Shown: piece after piece, positions 45,140 through 58,499 of the stretch | Layout: each line of letters starts with the position of its first letter | How positions within the stretch are numbered: position 1 is the first letter of the stretch | Assembly (NCBI GenBank): GCA_036874045.1 | Contig: JAZBRI010000011.1 | Coordinates: 6,262,001 to 6,326,000, forward strand | Source: Cymodocea nodosa | Taxonomy: Eukaryota; Streptophyta; Magnoliopsida; Alismatales; Cymodoceaceae | Reading direction: 5' to 3' | Length of the DNA: 64,000 nucleotides | Position numbers and translations under genes: made by a program | The notes under the pieces: generated by a model | Seen by the model: the letters and a program-made list of their open reading frames with translations, nothing else | What the model was told of the DNA's origin: nothing | Database searches by the model: none

Positions 45140-45718
45140 CATGGAATTACACAACGGCACGGAATCACTCTAATCTTTTTGTTATAAGTTCTAACTGATC
45201 TTCCAGATAATGCCCCCAAAACCCTAGGTTTTAAAATAAACCCTAAGTTTAGGTAGGTAATCGGGTCATTTTCCGAACCAACTCTTGCTCTCTCATCTGT
45301 GGAATCACGGATAACTCCACGGACTAAGTTCGTGGACTTAACTACAATACTCCGTTGAGTTACAGTTAACTCAACGGCGTAAGCTCATTGACTAACTCAA
45401 GACTCAACGGAGTAAGTTCGTTGAGTTAAGCGTAATTCAACGGAGTAAGTTCGTTGAGTTAAGCGTAATTCAACGGACTTTCCGTATAGACAAATATAAT
45501 AATAAAATACTTCAGATAATAGTTTTTTTTTCTTTCCATTTTTACCTATTTAACTGATACTATGTTTCGTTCAAACCGAATTTTTTCCTAAAAATTAATA
45601 TAAATTTTTTTTATGTTCCATTCATATTAATGGATCTAGTCGGTTGAACCGCAACGATTTTTATATTTTATAATTTTTTTTTTATCAAAATGAAAATAAA
45701 ATAAAAACTGATTTCTTA
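45140..45718 (-). other. B2 spacer between integrase and ORF2 with hairpin block (45305-45480)
   Basis: It contains repeated GTTGAGTTA/TAACTCAAC and GTGGAGTTA inverted repeats, including two near-identical copies 'gtaagttcgttgagttaag'. It then passes into AT-rich sequence shared with 9957-10200 of B1. No gene is seen. Confidence 0.65.
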
Positions 45719-48700
45719 CTAATTAAAGCTCGAGTAGTCCTCTACTCTTACTTCTTCTATAATTCCAAAGGAGCTTTTTAGTATTTTCAAAATAGGTCTA
45801 AGTCTTTGTCCATTTACTTTAAAGATATTCTGATTTTTAGGATTTTCAATCTCAATAGCTCCATAGGGATAAATATTTCAAACTATGTAAGGACTTGCCC
45901 ATCTAGATCTTAATTTTCCTGAATGGTTATGGAGTCTAGCCATGTAAAGATATAGTTCTTGTCCTATTTCAAAGCTTTTTGGAATAATTTTCCTACCATG
46001 CCAGAATTTCATTTTCTCTTTTTCTCTTACAGTCTTTGAATAAGCTTCATTTCTAAATTCTTCTAATTCAATTAATTACCTTTTCATATTTTCAACAACT
46101 TAATTTAAATTAGTGTTCGGAGTTTTTAATGCCCAATAAGCTTTATGTTCTATTTCAGCTGGTAAATGACAACTTTTTCCATATACTAGCCTAAAAGGTG
46201 GCATACCTAAGCTTGTTTTATAAGCAGTTCTATAAGCCCAAAGTGCATCTATCAATCTATTAGCCCAATCTGTTCTAGTAGGATTTACTATTTTTCTAAG
46301 ATTAACTTAATTTGTTTGTTAGCACTTTCTACTTGTCCACTTGTTTACGGATGATATGATGTTGCAATTTTGTGGTTTACTCCATATTTCTTCATTAAGG
46401 CTTCAAAACTTCTATTATAGAAATGAGTTCCTCTATCACTCATAATAGCTTTAGGTATTCTAAATCTAGCAAATATATTGGTTCTTATAAATTGTATTAC
46501 CACTTTGTTGTCATTAGTTTTTGTAAGAATAACTTCTATCTATTTAGATACATAATCCACCCCCAACAATATGTAATTAAATTGATTAGACATAGGAAAT
46601 GGACCCATAAAATCTATCCCCACACATCAAAGATTTCAACCTCAACAATAGGATTAAGAGGCATCATATTCCTCTTTTATATTCTTCCTATTTGTTGACA
46701 TCTTAAACAACTTAAGCAATATTTATGAGCATCTTTGAATAGTGTTGGCCAATAAAACCCACATTGTAGAATTTTTGCAGTAGTTTTTCCTGAGCCAAAA
46801 TTCCCTCCACAAGCATGGTCATGACAGAAAGACAATATGCTATGATATTCAGTTTCTGGAACACATCTCCTTAAAACCAGATCAGGACATTTCTTAAATA
46901 AGTATAGGTCTTCTCAATAATAATATTTTACTCTTGAGAAAAACAATTTCTTATCTTGTCTATTCCAATCCTTAGGTGTTAAATCAATAACTAAGTAATT
47001 AACTATGTCTACATACCAAGGCATTGTATTGATGGTCATTAATTGTTCATCAGGAAAATTATCCTTAATTTCAATATTTGATTTTTCTATTTGTAATCTT
47101 GATAAATGATCTGCTACTACATTCTCACAACCTTTTTTATCTTTAATTTCTAGATCAAATTCCTGTAATAATAATATCTATCGGATCAATCTAGGCTTAA
47201 TTTTTTTTTTTGCTATTAGGTGTTTTAAAGCTGCATGATCCGTGTATACTATTACTTTAGCTCCAATCAGATATGATCTAAACTTTCCAAGGCAAACACA
47301 ATAGCTAATAGTTCTTTTTCAGTAGTTATGTAATTAACTTGAGCATCATTTAATGTTTTGCTTGCATAATGAATCACTCTAGGAGATTTTTCTATCTTCT
47401 GTCTCATCACTACTCCTACAGCAAAATCAGATGCATCACACATTAATTCAAATGGATGGCTCCAATCAGGTGCTTGAATTATAGGAGTTGAAATTAAGCT
47501 AGTTTTAAGTTTGAAAAATGCCTCCTTGCAATTTGTATCAAAGTTAAATGGGACATCTTTTAATAGATTAGTTAAAGGTCTAGCTATTTTGTTAAAGTCT
47601 TTAATAAATCTTCTATAAAAACCAGCATGTCCAAGAAATGATCTAATATTTTTACTGATTTAGGTTCTGGTAGATTAGAAATTACTTCTATTTTAGCTTT
47701 ATCTACTTCCAACCCTTTCTTAGAAACAACATACCCTAAGACTATTCCTTGTTTAACCATGAAGTGACATTTTTCCAAATCTAGAACCAAATTTTTTTCC
47801 ACACAGCGTTTTAATATTTGGTCTAAATTTTTTAAATAAACTTCATATGAGTTGTCATAAACAGTAAAATCATCCATAAATATTTCTAAGAAATCTTCAG
47901 TCATTCTAGTAAATATGCCCTATATATACCTTTGAAAGGTGGCTAGTGCATTGCATAATCCGAATGGCATTCTCTTAAAAGCATAAGTTCCATTAGGACA
48001 GGTGAAAGTTGTTTTCTCTTGATCCTCTAATACTACTGGAATTTGATTACAACCTAAATACCCCTCTAGGAAACAAAAATATTCTTGCCCTACTAATCTT
48101 TCCAGCATTTGATCTATAAAAGGTAAGGGAAAATGATCTTTCCTAGTCACAACATTCAGCTTTCTATAGTCTATACATACTCTCTAGCCTGATTGAATTC
48201 TAGTAGGTATCAATTCTTGACTTTCATTCCTAATAACTGTTAATCCTGATTTCTTGGGAACTACATGGATTGGGCTAACCCACGAGCTATCAGAAATCAG
48301 ATAAATTATGTCATTATCTAACCATTTCACTATTTCTTTCCTGACTACTTCTTTAAAGTTTGGATTTAATCTCCTCTCAGAAATTCTAACAGGTTTAGCA
48401 TTCTCTTCTAAATATATGTGGTGACAGCATAAAGTTGAACTTAACCCTTTTATATCAGTCATAGTCCATCCTATTGCTTCTTTATAACTTTTCACTACAT
48501 CTTTTAATTTAGCTATTTGATCCTCTTTTAAATCTGAAACAATAATGATTGGACATGTTTATTTCTCTTCCAGAAATATATAGGTTAATTCAGGAGGTAA
48601 ATGTTTTAATTCTAAATGTTGTCCATTAGAAGCTAGAGCTCCTAATTGAACATCATCATTTTCTAAATTAATTTCTTCCAGATCTCCTTCTATATTTATG

Positions 48701-49457
48701 CTTTCACTTTCCTCTAAAGTTTCCGAATCGATTTGCCTATTTAATTCTTCTTGAATCACATCATCTAACATATCTCCTTCATCCTCTAAAAAGTCTATAG
48801 TATGTAAGGACATTTCTAACTCCTCAAACCTTTCTAGTTTGAAAATATTTAATTGAGTATCCTCATTACCATATGCTAACTTCATTACTCCAGTTTTACA
48901 ATTTATAACAACCCCTCATGTTGCTAAAAATGGCCTTCCCAAAATTAAAGATGTATCACTATTTTTATGCTTAATTTGTTGGGAATCCAAAATTACAATA
49001 TCAATAGGATATATAAAGTTTTTGATTTTAATTAAGACATCCTCTATTTTTCCTCTTGGGTATCTTATACTTCTATCAGCTAATTGAATAACCGTACTAG
49101 TAGGAGTTAAGCCTTTTAATCTTAAGGATGCAAATATATCACTTGGCATAACATTTATATCTGCACCTAAGTCTATTAAGGTTCTTTCTAGAATGGTATT
49201 TCCTATGGTGCATGATATAACAAGGATTCCAGGATCAGATAACTTTTTAGGAATTTGTGGCAGAAATAGGAAACTACTTTGCTCAACTAAAAGACCTTTC
49301 TAAGAACTTTTTGCTCTCTTTTCTTAGTACATCAATCCTTCAGAAATTTAGCACAATGTGGCATTTTCTACAATAGATCTAACAAAGGAATGTTAACTTG
49401 CACTTTTTCAAAAATTTCTCTGATTTTTTCTTATTTTCCAGGTATTGTTTGTTGTAA
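45719..49457 (-). pseudogene. pol: B2 pol: protease, RT, RNase H, integrase (broken)
   Basis: On the sense strand protease is near 49190-48916 ('LIDLGADINVMPSDIF', 'QLADRSIRYPRGKIEDVLI', 'LILGRPFLAT'). An acidic linker follows (48885-48559). RT has 'WVSPIHVVPKKSGLT', '[20 protein letters not shown]' and catalytic 'FMDD' at about 47880-47869. RNase H has 'CDASDFAVGVVM' and '[14 protein letters not shown]' (about 47450-47200). Integrase has an HHCC zinc site near 46830-46695 (ending CLSCLRC), 'GIDFMGPF' near 46600, 'SDRGTHFYNRSFEAL' near 46430, and a C-terminal domain ending at a stop at 45719. DLGA in place of DTGA is normal for Athila-type elements. Frameshifts and TAG/TGA codons are frequent, so it is inactive. 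Confidence 0.88.
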
Positions 49458-50384
49458 TCATTCAAGATAGGGTGCTAAAGATTGTGATTTAAAAGATTCT
49501 TTTTCTTTCATTTCATTTGTTTGATCATTTTTAGCCTCATTAGCAGATTCAGATTGTTCTTCAGTGATTTCTAGATTTTCAACTATTACATTTTCATTAT
49601 CATTTTGATTTTTACTCTTATCCACCTTCATATTATTTTCATTTTGAGTTCTTGGTGGTATATCAGTTCCAGATCTTAATGTTACACATGCATCTTCCAG
49701 ATTTTCGTTACTCTCATGATGTTTTTGTATATCATTTTCGTGATTATGATCTTCAATTGTTTTTAGTTTTAAAGTGCATTCTTTAAATTCTCTTGCATTA
49801 GTATTTTCTTTTGGCTGTATATTTTGCAAATTATGTAGATCTATAACATTATAATTTTCATTGTCCTATTGCATAACTTGTATTTTCATTATATATTCGT
49901 CCAATGCTTTTAGTTTTCTTTCCAAATCATCTAATCTCATTGCGTTCAATTTTTGATCAATTTTCATTATGATTTTTTCAGTTTCGTAAATTATATCCAT
50001 TTTAAGTTCTGAATATACTTCCTTATAGTTTAATTAGTTGACTTCTTGTTACTGACACATAAAGTATTCTAGTTTGTTCAGGTTTTTCTCTATACTACGC
50101 TCCAGTCTGTCATACGTATCCCAAACTTTAGTGTCTCTCAACATCTTACACATTCTATATTGACCATTAGTTGGGTAAACTATAAGATTCTCATACTCAG
50201 CTCTATTATATTGAGGATAATTCATTTGTTGTTCATGGGATCTAGCCATCTGCAAACATCTCAATTTCAAATAGTTAGAAATGTCGTGTCCTTCAGAATT
50301 GCAGAATTCACATATGCTAACTACAGGTTTCAGAAATCTTTGAGCATAAGCATATGCCATATTCTCAATTACAAAAGAAAACAC
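49458..50384 (-). pseudogene. B2 5' ORF: degenerate zinc knuckle and 'LRSG' linker before protease
   Basis: It starts 53 bases after the primer site; Met at 50384 or the second Met at 50360 is possible. Near the N-terminus, 'CEFCNSEGHDISNY' is a CX2CX4HX4C knuckle whose last Cys has become Tyr. A charged, helical stretch follows, then 'DACVTLRSGTDI', which in standard Athila elements closes gag. It is cut by stops near 50046 and 49868, and open again 49829-49458. It corresponds to 1287-1916 of element A. It supplies the nucleocapsid-like motif that the family B gag lacks, which suggests that the ancestral gag was split, with its N-terminal capsid part moved behind pol. Confidence 0.7.
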
Positions 50385-50436
50385 GCAACACTCTAGCTAT
50401 TAAAATGAAACAATTCTAACAGTTACTTATATGAAT

Positions 50437-50454
50437 TCCCTCACAATGGTATTA
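50437..50454 (-). other. B2 primer binding site (degenerate tRNA-Asp type)
   Basis: The sense sequence taataccattgtgaggga equals tggcgccgttgccgggga apart from changes that are almost all transitions. It lies directly after the LTR end as defined by comparison with B3 and B5. Confidence 0.65.
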
Positions 50455-50462
50455 GAAAAACT

Positions 50463-52552
50463 TGGATTGGATTCCAGCACAGTGCTAGAAAACTTGATTG
50501 GTTACCTAGCAACGCGCTAGAAAAACTTGGATTTATTAACTTCTGTTTTTACTTAGTTCATTTATCTTTATGCCTATATCACTGAATTCATTTTTAGAAG
50601 TAAACAAACAACCTTTCATACAAATTAGATATTAATTCCAATTTGTATTTTAACTGCAAGTGCATAGTGTCTATTGTATTAGTGTGCAAGTACAGGTCGA
50701 TCCCATAGGGAATTGCTTAAGAATTGTGAACTGTTCCATTTTTAACAATTAAATTTATATATTCAATAAGCTCTCCGTTGAGTTATAGTTAACTCAACGG
50801 ACTAAGTTCGTTGAGTTATGGCTAACTCAACGGACTAACCTTGTGGACTTAAGTTAACTCCACAAGCCTGTCTTTCCTATTTAATACTACTATTTACAGA
50901 GGAATTCGGCCAACCATTGGGCGGTTCCACAGATTGTAAATAACATCAATTAAGCTCTTTAATGTTAGTAAACACTGGATTTATCATTAGGCAATACTAA
51001 CATTTAGATAATTCAAACATTAACCATTAAAATCTTTAAGTCTTTTGAATGAACCAATTTCAGTAAACTGTAAAACTAAAACAAACATAAAACATTCACA
51101 ACACTAACAAAGATAACATTAATCACGATACAAAACAAACAATACAATACCCAAATACAAAATACAAACACAGATAAGTTGTTTTTGGTATTTTTGTTTT
51201 GATATGAGCATGAAAATGGGTGAAAGGTGAAATGTAAAGTAATCTCAGTTGATAGTAAATACTTCTGTCACTACATGCGACGCGATTACACCACTGAAAA
51301 TTAAACCAGTTACAATTCTGTCTCCTCACCCTATAGAATCGTGAGTCCAGAATTGCAAGATGATCTCCTCTTTAGCATATAGGCATCAACCCGAAGCCAA
51401 GGCTAGAAGCTTTACGATCTCCTAAGATATGAGTCGGCGCTTGATAAAAATGGCTTCACTTCCCACGACGTGATCACTCCTCACAGTGGTTGTCAGACAC
51501 TATGTTTGGCTTGGAATCGACCCGACATCAGGAAAGTATCCTCACAGACCTCTAATGGTTGGTGATTATGGTGGTTATGGTGGTGGTGGTGATGGTTGGT
51601 GTGGTACTTTAGAGAATTGCCGACGTTGCCTGCAGAAAGTTCGGTGATCCTCCTCTGCACACATTGGCCACACACATCGGCCACACACATTTACTTCTTT
51701 TTTCTTCTTTTCTTTTATATTTCTTCAATGGTAACTACTTATGCTTGAATGATCGGTTGGATTTCCTTCATTCATATCAACGACGATGATTTCTTCTCCC
51801 TTCGATGAGTGAATTCTTGCGTAATACGTGCGATCGTGGTTTTTCTTCCAACTGTTCTGTTCTTGCAACCGCTACAGTGGCATATTAGAAAATAAATGGT
51901 CTGTGGAGTTACAGATAACTCAACGGACTTGCTTCGTTGATTTAACTATAAAACACGTGCATAAACTTAACTATCTGATGCTCAGGTGCATTTCGGATAG
52001 TTACAAACTTAACTATCCGATGCTTAGGTACATTTCAGATAGTTAGAGATAACTCACTGAAAATCCACTTAAGTCATTCTTCTAGAACATGACACGTGTC
52101 CAACAGCTATTTTATAATAAAAGGAGATTTCGAAGAGTTACAAGTCTAACTATTTGATGCTCAACTGCAATTTCGAATAGTTAGAGATAACTCACCGAAA
52201 GTTCACTTAAGTCATGCATTATGGTTTCGACACGTGTACTTCAGGAAATAATAAAATATTCTTTTAAAACATAACTGTTTGGTACATTAAACATAACTGT
52301 CTAGTACATTAAACATAACTGTCTGAAATAACAGAAAATTCGGATACTTAAGAATTTCACAGCCTGCAATTTACCGACAGTTCAAAAATACACTAAATTA
52401 ACATTAATTCCCCGAAATTAAGTAGATTCTTTCATTAAAGCATATAACAGTGCAATTATAACAAAATGGCTTAATTCTCATATGATAAGCTAAATATTAT
52501 GCAATTTAACCATCATATAACATTAATATTATGCACTTTTTCATTCTAAACA
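50463..52552 (-). repeat. B2 5' LTR
   Basis: Its sense start tgtttagaatg is at 52552, and the TATA box is at 51719-51712. The sense end region contains two further primer-site-like motifs (near 50508 and 50480) before the true site. It is flanked on the right by the B4 F-box sequence; 'gtatg' (52553-52557) would be the target duplication, but the left partner is lost. Confidence 0.83.
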
Positions 52553-53371
52553 GTATGCAATTCTGTTACCTGACATTTTGATTAAAAATCTTATCACAAA
52601 AGAAGAATGGAATATAGGAAGGCCTAATAGATATGAAGTACCAACTGAAAATTGTGGGTCAGCTTTAATATTTTTTGATAAAAATTCGACCATTCCTGAA
52701 AAATTGTATTATTGGAGACCAATTGGAAATTGGGATGAAGATTTATGCTTAAGTGTGTATAATTTTCTGAATAGATCTTGGACCGAAAATACTATGATAT
52801 ATCTAGGATAGAAATCATTAATTAACAGCATACATGTCATACTTGATGGATATATATATCTAGTCACAGATTTATCAGTTGCATTTAGATCTGATTTATA
52901 CATAGTAAGCATAGACAGTTATGATGACTTTATAGAAATTTTGCCTATACTGAGTGATATAGCTAAACCACCATCTGCAGAATATGATCAAATTCAATTA
53001 GGAATGTGGTATAATGAATATGATGGTCCTAATTTATGTCGATAAGATGGTGGGATGAATTGATGAAATTTGAAATATGGATTATGAAAGACATAAATGA
53101 ATGGAAGTAGGAAGAGGAATATATTGAAATAGATGTAGAAATGGTAACAACTACATTATCTTAGAACAGAAAAGGATCCCTTTTTACATTTCATTTCATT
53201 AATGGTAATACACTTATATTTAGTATTGATAACATACTGCAAGTTTACAAATTAAAAAGGAAAATGAATGGCATTAAAACAAAATTAATAGCGAGAAGAA
53301 TTATGCCTAAAAAGTTTGCTTGGATTGACACGTTTATTCCATTTGTTACTACTTTTCAATCATGTTCTTAA
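52553..53371 (+). pseudogene. B4 F-box protein ORF, N-terminus lost to B2 insertion
   Basis: It starts at codon 'YAIL' just before 'LLPDILIKN', about residue 115 of the B3 protein, so the F-box itself is absent. The substrate-side region follows ('EEWNIGRPNRYEVPTENCGS', 'LYYWRPIGNWDEDLCLSVYN'). It has an in-frame TAG after 'MIYLG' (52809), further stops near 53110 and 53162, and a one-base deletion near 53040. It ends in '..QSCS' at 53371, like the other copies. It is the most decayed of the four F-box copies, as expected for the oldest host element in the nest. Confidence 0.8.
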
Positions 53372-55165
53372 ATAGTGATTCTATGCTTTTAATGTTGTGT
53401 GTATTCTACATTTATTTTTTAGAAAAAAAAAGTAGAAAGAAAAATTTTAGTTTTAGTTTTATTTTAAAAGAAAAGAAAGACAAAATATTAATCCAATTTG
53501 TTGGTATCTATTCTGGCAAACCAACTAGCTTACTTGTGAGCCACCAAAGGCATAGGAGCCTAGGTTCCACACAAGACATTGGATTAGCAATTTTTGTTAA
53601 ATATTATTTTGATATATATTCTGCTTTTATTTGTGAATGAAAAGTTTTTTAGAAAAAAAATCAGAATATGTTGAAGGAGATACAAAAGAATAAGGTATGT
53701 AATAGATTACTTATCTTGAATTTAGATTTAAACTCAATTCGTAGAGTTATTTAATAACTCAACGAATTAAGTTCGTTGAGTTAGGTGCTAAGTCAACGAA
53801 AAAATATTCATGTCTGCTATAATTATTGTATTTATTGTCAAATCTTTTACATTGAGGACAATGCAAAATGTAGGTATGGGGGGGAGGTAATTAAAGTAAC
53901 AGCCATGTAAGTTTGTTAATTAAAGAAATTAGAATGGTACTACAAAGTTCTATGGAAATTGAAAATTTTTATGAATTTGCTGTAACTATCTGATAATTGA
54001 GACTGTAAAATTTTTTAACTATATCTGCTTGAATGTTATATTCTTATATAAGATGCTACAGAATTTTATTATTCATTCAAATCTAGATATAGTATCTTAT
54101 GTTTTTGCTAAAATTTATGAGTTTAACAGTTTCACAATTTAAAAAAAGAAAAGAAATCAGAATGCTTAACTGAAACTCAATAAATTATCTGAAATCCTGA
54201 AAGAGCTAAAATGTTGATTTTTGGATTAAATGAAATGCATACGAGCAAGGATACATTTAATTTGATTGATTAAACTTGTAGAATGATTTATGTGTAAATC
54301 TTATTAAACTACAAAAAAAAGTATGAGCTTATTGATATGGATTCATATTTTCAGTAAATAATAGAAGTAGGACTATATGAGATTGGTGTTTTATTGCATC
54401 TATATTAATGAAAGACAATGTTGAAAAAAAAAAAACTTTGAGAGTTTATTGACTTGTTTGATCACGAGCCTTTTGTACTTGAGCAGATAGGTATGTAAGG
54501 ATTGTTGACCTGAAAAAGGACTCTTTAAATCTGGCAACCTAAGATCCTGATCATATTTGGGATTGTTGACTGAAAGCTTGATACATGAGTACACTAGAAA
54601 GCTCTTGTATGATTCAAGCTTGTCAAATTAACTTTTAAAGTACAAATATGCATATACTGTTCTGAAAAGATACAAGTGTTTTGTGAAATACAGATATCTT
54701 TTGAATTGAGTATATTTTCTGTTATTTAAGATTGCTGAAGTATGAATCTAGAATAGACTTTTGAAGTTGTTAATTGGAGATACAATTATTTATTCTACTT
54801 GTCTTAATCATATTGAATTGGATTGTATTTTGATTCGTATATTGTTGAAATTTATTCTGGAAATCTTATTGGAAAATTCAGGATGACAAATGTTGAAAAG
54901 AAGAACAAATGATAATATAATTAACACCTATGTGATGCTAATATATTTTGTATGTAATTTACATATATTCTAAGTATATTTGCAGGTTGAAGAGTAGAAA
55001 ACAAAGTTTAAATGGTTTACTCAAACATACAGAATATCTATATAGTAATCTAAATTCTTATTCTGAAGAAGAACAAAAGGAAGAATTAATTCTAGCACTT
55101 TAGAAAGACCAACTAATTAAATCTTAGTTTGCTAAGGGACTAGCAAAATTTAAGTATGGGGGAAG
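53372..55165 (+). other. B4 3' region with two polypurine tracts (53871-53886 and 55151-55165)
   Basis: It has the same layout as B1 and B3. A hairpin pair 'cgtagagttatttaataactcaacg' and 'cgttgagttaggtgctaagtcaacg' lies at 53740-53800. No gene is seen. Confidence 0.7.
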
Positions 55166-57203
55166 TGTTCAGAATGAAAAAGTGCATAATATTTACAGTT
55201 AAATGATGGTTAATTGCATAATATTTAACTTATCATATGAGAATTAAGCCATTATGTTATAATTGCACTGTAATATGCTTTAATGAAAGAATCTACATCA
55301 TTTCAGGGAATTAATGTTAATTTTGTATAATTTTGAACTGTCGGTAAATTACAGGCTATGAAAATTCTTAAGTATCTGAATTTTCTGTTATTTCAGAGAG
55401 TTATGTTTAATGTATCGGATAGTTATGTTTTAAAGAATATTTTATTTCCTAGAGTACACGTGTTAAAACCTTAATGCATGACTTAAGTGAATTTTCGGTA
55501 AGTTATCTGTTAACTATCTGAAATGCATTTGGGCATCGGATAGTTAGGTTTGTAAGTATTCGAAATATTTGAACTTGTTAAGTTAGAATTATGCACATGT
55601 TGAATTTAAATGCTTTAGTATATCACGTGAGATGCACATGTTTAACTAGTTAAGTTAGCATAACTGTACGCGTAGGGTTACATGAATGCACACTAAGATA
55701 ATGTGTTATGTTAGCAGCTTATTTCTTTATTGCACGTGTTTTATAGTTAAATCAACGAAGTAAGTCCATTGAGTTATGTATAACTCCACGGACTATTTAT
55801 TTTCTAATATGCCACTATAGCGGTTATAGAAACAGGACATTCGAAGGAAAACCATGATTGCACGTATCACGTAGGAATTCACTCGTGGAAGGGAGAAGAA
55901 ATCACCATCGTTGATATGAATGAAGGAAATCCAACTGATCATCTAAGTAGAAGCAGTTACTACTAAAGAAATATAAACGAAAAGGAGAAAAGATGTGTGT
56001 GTGTGTGTGTGTAGAGGTGGAGGACTGCGCTAACTGTAGGCAGTGTCGAAAGTTCCCTAAAGCTCCACACCACCACCATAATCACTAACCATCGAAGGTC
56101 TATGAGGGTACTTTCCTGATGTCGGGTCGATTTCGAGCCAAAAACAATGCTTGACAACCACTGTGAGGAGTGATCGCGTCGCGGGAAGGGAAGCCATTTT
56201 CACCAAGCACTGACCCATATCTTAGGAGATCATAAAGCTTCTAGCCTTGGTTTCGGGTTGATGCCAATATGCTAAAGAGGAGATCATCTTGCAATTTTGG
56301 ACTCGCAATTCTATAGGGAGAGGAGGTAGAATTGTAAGTGATTAAGTTTTTAGTAGTGTAATCGTGTAACATGTAGTGACGGAATTATTTACTATCGATA
56401 GAGGAAATTTTTACATTTCACCTTTCGCCCATTTTTAGAAACATCTCAAAACAAAAATACCAAAAACAACTTATCTGTGTTTATATTTAGAATTTAAGTG
56501 TTGTATTGTTTGTTTTGTATTGTGATTAAAGTTATCATTGTCAGTATTGTGAATGTTTTATGTTTGTTTAATTTAGAAATTAGATAATAGTTTTTACAAT
56601 TTACTGAAATTGATTCATTCCAAATACTGAAAGATTTTAATGGTTACTGTTTGAAATATTTGAATGTTAGTATTGACTAATGATAAATCCAATATTCACT
56701 AACATTAAAGAGTTTAATTGATGTTATTTACAATCTATGGAATCGCCCAATGGTTGGCCGAATTCCTTTGTGAATAGCAGTATTTAACTGGAAAGATAGG
56801 CTGTGGAGTTAACATAAGTCCACGAGATTAGTCTGTTGAGTTAGCCATAACTCAACGAACTAAATCTGTTTTGTTAACTGTAACTCAACGGAGTGCTTAA
56901 CTGAACACATAAACTCCAATATAAAAATCTGAACAATACACAATTCTTACTCAATCTCTATGGGATCGACCTGTACTTGCACACAAATACAATATACACT
57001 GTGCACTTGTAGTTAAAATATAAATTGAAATTAATATCTAATTTGTGTGAAAGGTTGTTTGTCTACTTCTAAAAAGAAATTATAGATATAAGCATAAAGA
57101 TAAATTAACCAAGTTAAAAACAGAAGTTAACAAATACAAGTTTTCTAGCAATGTTACTTGGGAACTAAACAAGTTCTCTAGTGCAGCCTAAAGCAACCAA
57201 ATA
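55166..57203 (+). repeat. B4 3' LTR (about 2.04 kb)
   Basis: It starts tgttcagaatg. One full CACGTG-GACTTAAG-hairpin module is present (near 55457), and a different, partly duplicated stretch lies at 55560-55740. The TATA box is mutated (tataaacg, 55972-55979). A (GT)n run is at about 55995-56012. The end is set by similarity to B3. Confidence 0.78.
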
Positions 57204-57990
57204 GATCTCTTTTCAAGTTTTCTAGAAAATGATAATAATGTTTCATTATCATTAGTTCTAGTGTGTTCTGAACTAATTACCTTGTTAGATGCAATGTAAG
57301 GCATAATGTCTAGACGTACATTATCCATTAAAATTAAATCCTCATCTAATTTTTCTTTTCCATCTAAATTTGTTTCCTTAGAAACAATCTCTTTTTGTTT
57401 CAATTTTCTAACTCTTTTTCTTTTATAACAAGTCAGTTTCTCTTCTACTTGTATTATTGTTGTTTTCTTATAAATTTGTTCAAAAAAAGTTTTCTATTTC
57501 AATTCTTCTAAAGCACTTTCTATAGCTATTGCCTTTCGAAGACCTACAACTTTTTCTTAATCTATAGTAATATTTGTCTTTTTTTCTTTGCAAATAAAGG
57601 TGTAGGAATTACAAATTCATGTTCTTCCTCAAATGATGTAAGTTGTGTTCCATTTATAGGTGTTTAAGGAATTCTATTTGATGAACCTATTCCTTTTTCC
57701 ATGTATTGTGCATATTGTTCTAAAAATACTATCTCAGCACACTTCATACAATATTCTCTATCAAAATTACTTCTAATTCCTATATATTGTATACTTTTAG
57801 TAATATGTTTAACTTCTAACCAAACTTCATCAAGAGTTTCTTCTAAAAAGAAATAGTCACTATATATTTTAGCTAACATTTTGTCAACTTGAAGTATCTT
57901 TCTAAACCGTGAACATGAAACTTCATTTTCATCTATCTATTTTCCTCTTGCATTTCCTCTACCACGCCTTTTGTAGAACTTTGAATACAT
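57204..57990 (-). pseudogene. Unrecognised ORF in relic R, cut by B4
   Basis: The sense start is ATG 57990, 'MYSKFYKRRGRGNARG', a basic N-terminus. A stop follows, then the open piece 57879-57664 ('SDYFFLEETLDEVWLEVKHI', 'SIQYIGIRSNFDREYCMKCA'), and after more stops 57403 to the B4 junction. The pattern E.L..V..E(V/L)...I....GI resembles the N-terminal part of ORF2 ('EKELQKVEFELFRLRRILVD'), so it may be a distant ORF2 relative; this is by eye only. About 230 bases upstream the sequence is promoter-like and AT-rich. It is not recognisable as a known protein. Confidence 0.35.
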
Positions 57991-58499
57991 CGTCGCAGGT
58001 GGTTATAGAAGCAAACAAGTGGGAAAGATTTTTAGAAAGATGTTACGAGATAACCTAAGTTTCTATGTAATAAGTGTTTAAATAAGGTTTTTGTAGCAAT
58101 AACTAAACGAGTCTTTTGGTTGGGTTTGGATTTTAAATTAATATTGAATAAACTTTATTCAATCAAGGTACTCAAAAAATTTAAGCATAACTTGTTGAAT
58201 TACCTAAACTAACGAGTAAAACGATGTCTAGAGGCAATTTTACATGTTACCTTACATAATATAACGTCTAATTAGTATACATAACTAAAAGCAATTTTCA
58301 GATGTTTTTAATTGAAAGCTTTCAAAAACAACTTACAATAAGTAACTTACCAAAAATATTATCTTGAGAACATTGTAAATTATTCTAATATTCTTTCTAT
58401 GAACCTAAAATAGTTTGTTTGTCTTTTAAATTGTTTCTTCAAGATTTTAAAAGGACTAAACTCAAATTAACTAAGGTTTTTAATGATATTAATCTATTT
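57991..58499 (-). other. AT-rich non-coding stretch of relic R
   Basis: No gene or clear repeat is seen. It lies between the unrecognised ORF and the family-B-like 3' region. Confidence 0.4.

Larger units (their letters stand above)
19623..52552 (-). mobile_element. B2: near-complete family B element, interrupted by C1 and B3
   Basis: Read on the minus strand: 5' LTR 52552-50463, PBS, 5' ORF, pol, ORF2, gag, F-box and 3' region (to 38655). After nested B3 the 3' region continues at 29156-28869; after nested C1 it continues at 20862-19983, and ends in a 3' LTR stub (19982-19623). Removing the insertions leaves about 15.4 kb. The right flank at 52553 is the F-box gene of B4, so B2 inserted there. 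The left end is lost in the joint with B1. Confidence 0.85.
52553..57203 (+). mobile_element. B4: 3' part of a family B element (F-box, 3' region, LTR)
   Basis: The copy begins inside the F-box ORF where B2 inserted. It continues through the 3' region with both polypurine tracts to an LTR that ends near 57203 in 'ccaaata' (ccaaaca in other copies). Its left part was lost together with the left end of B2. Its right flank is relic R. Confidence 0.8.
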
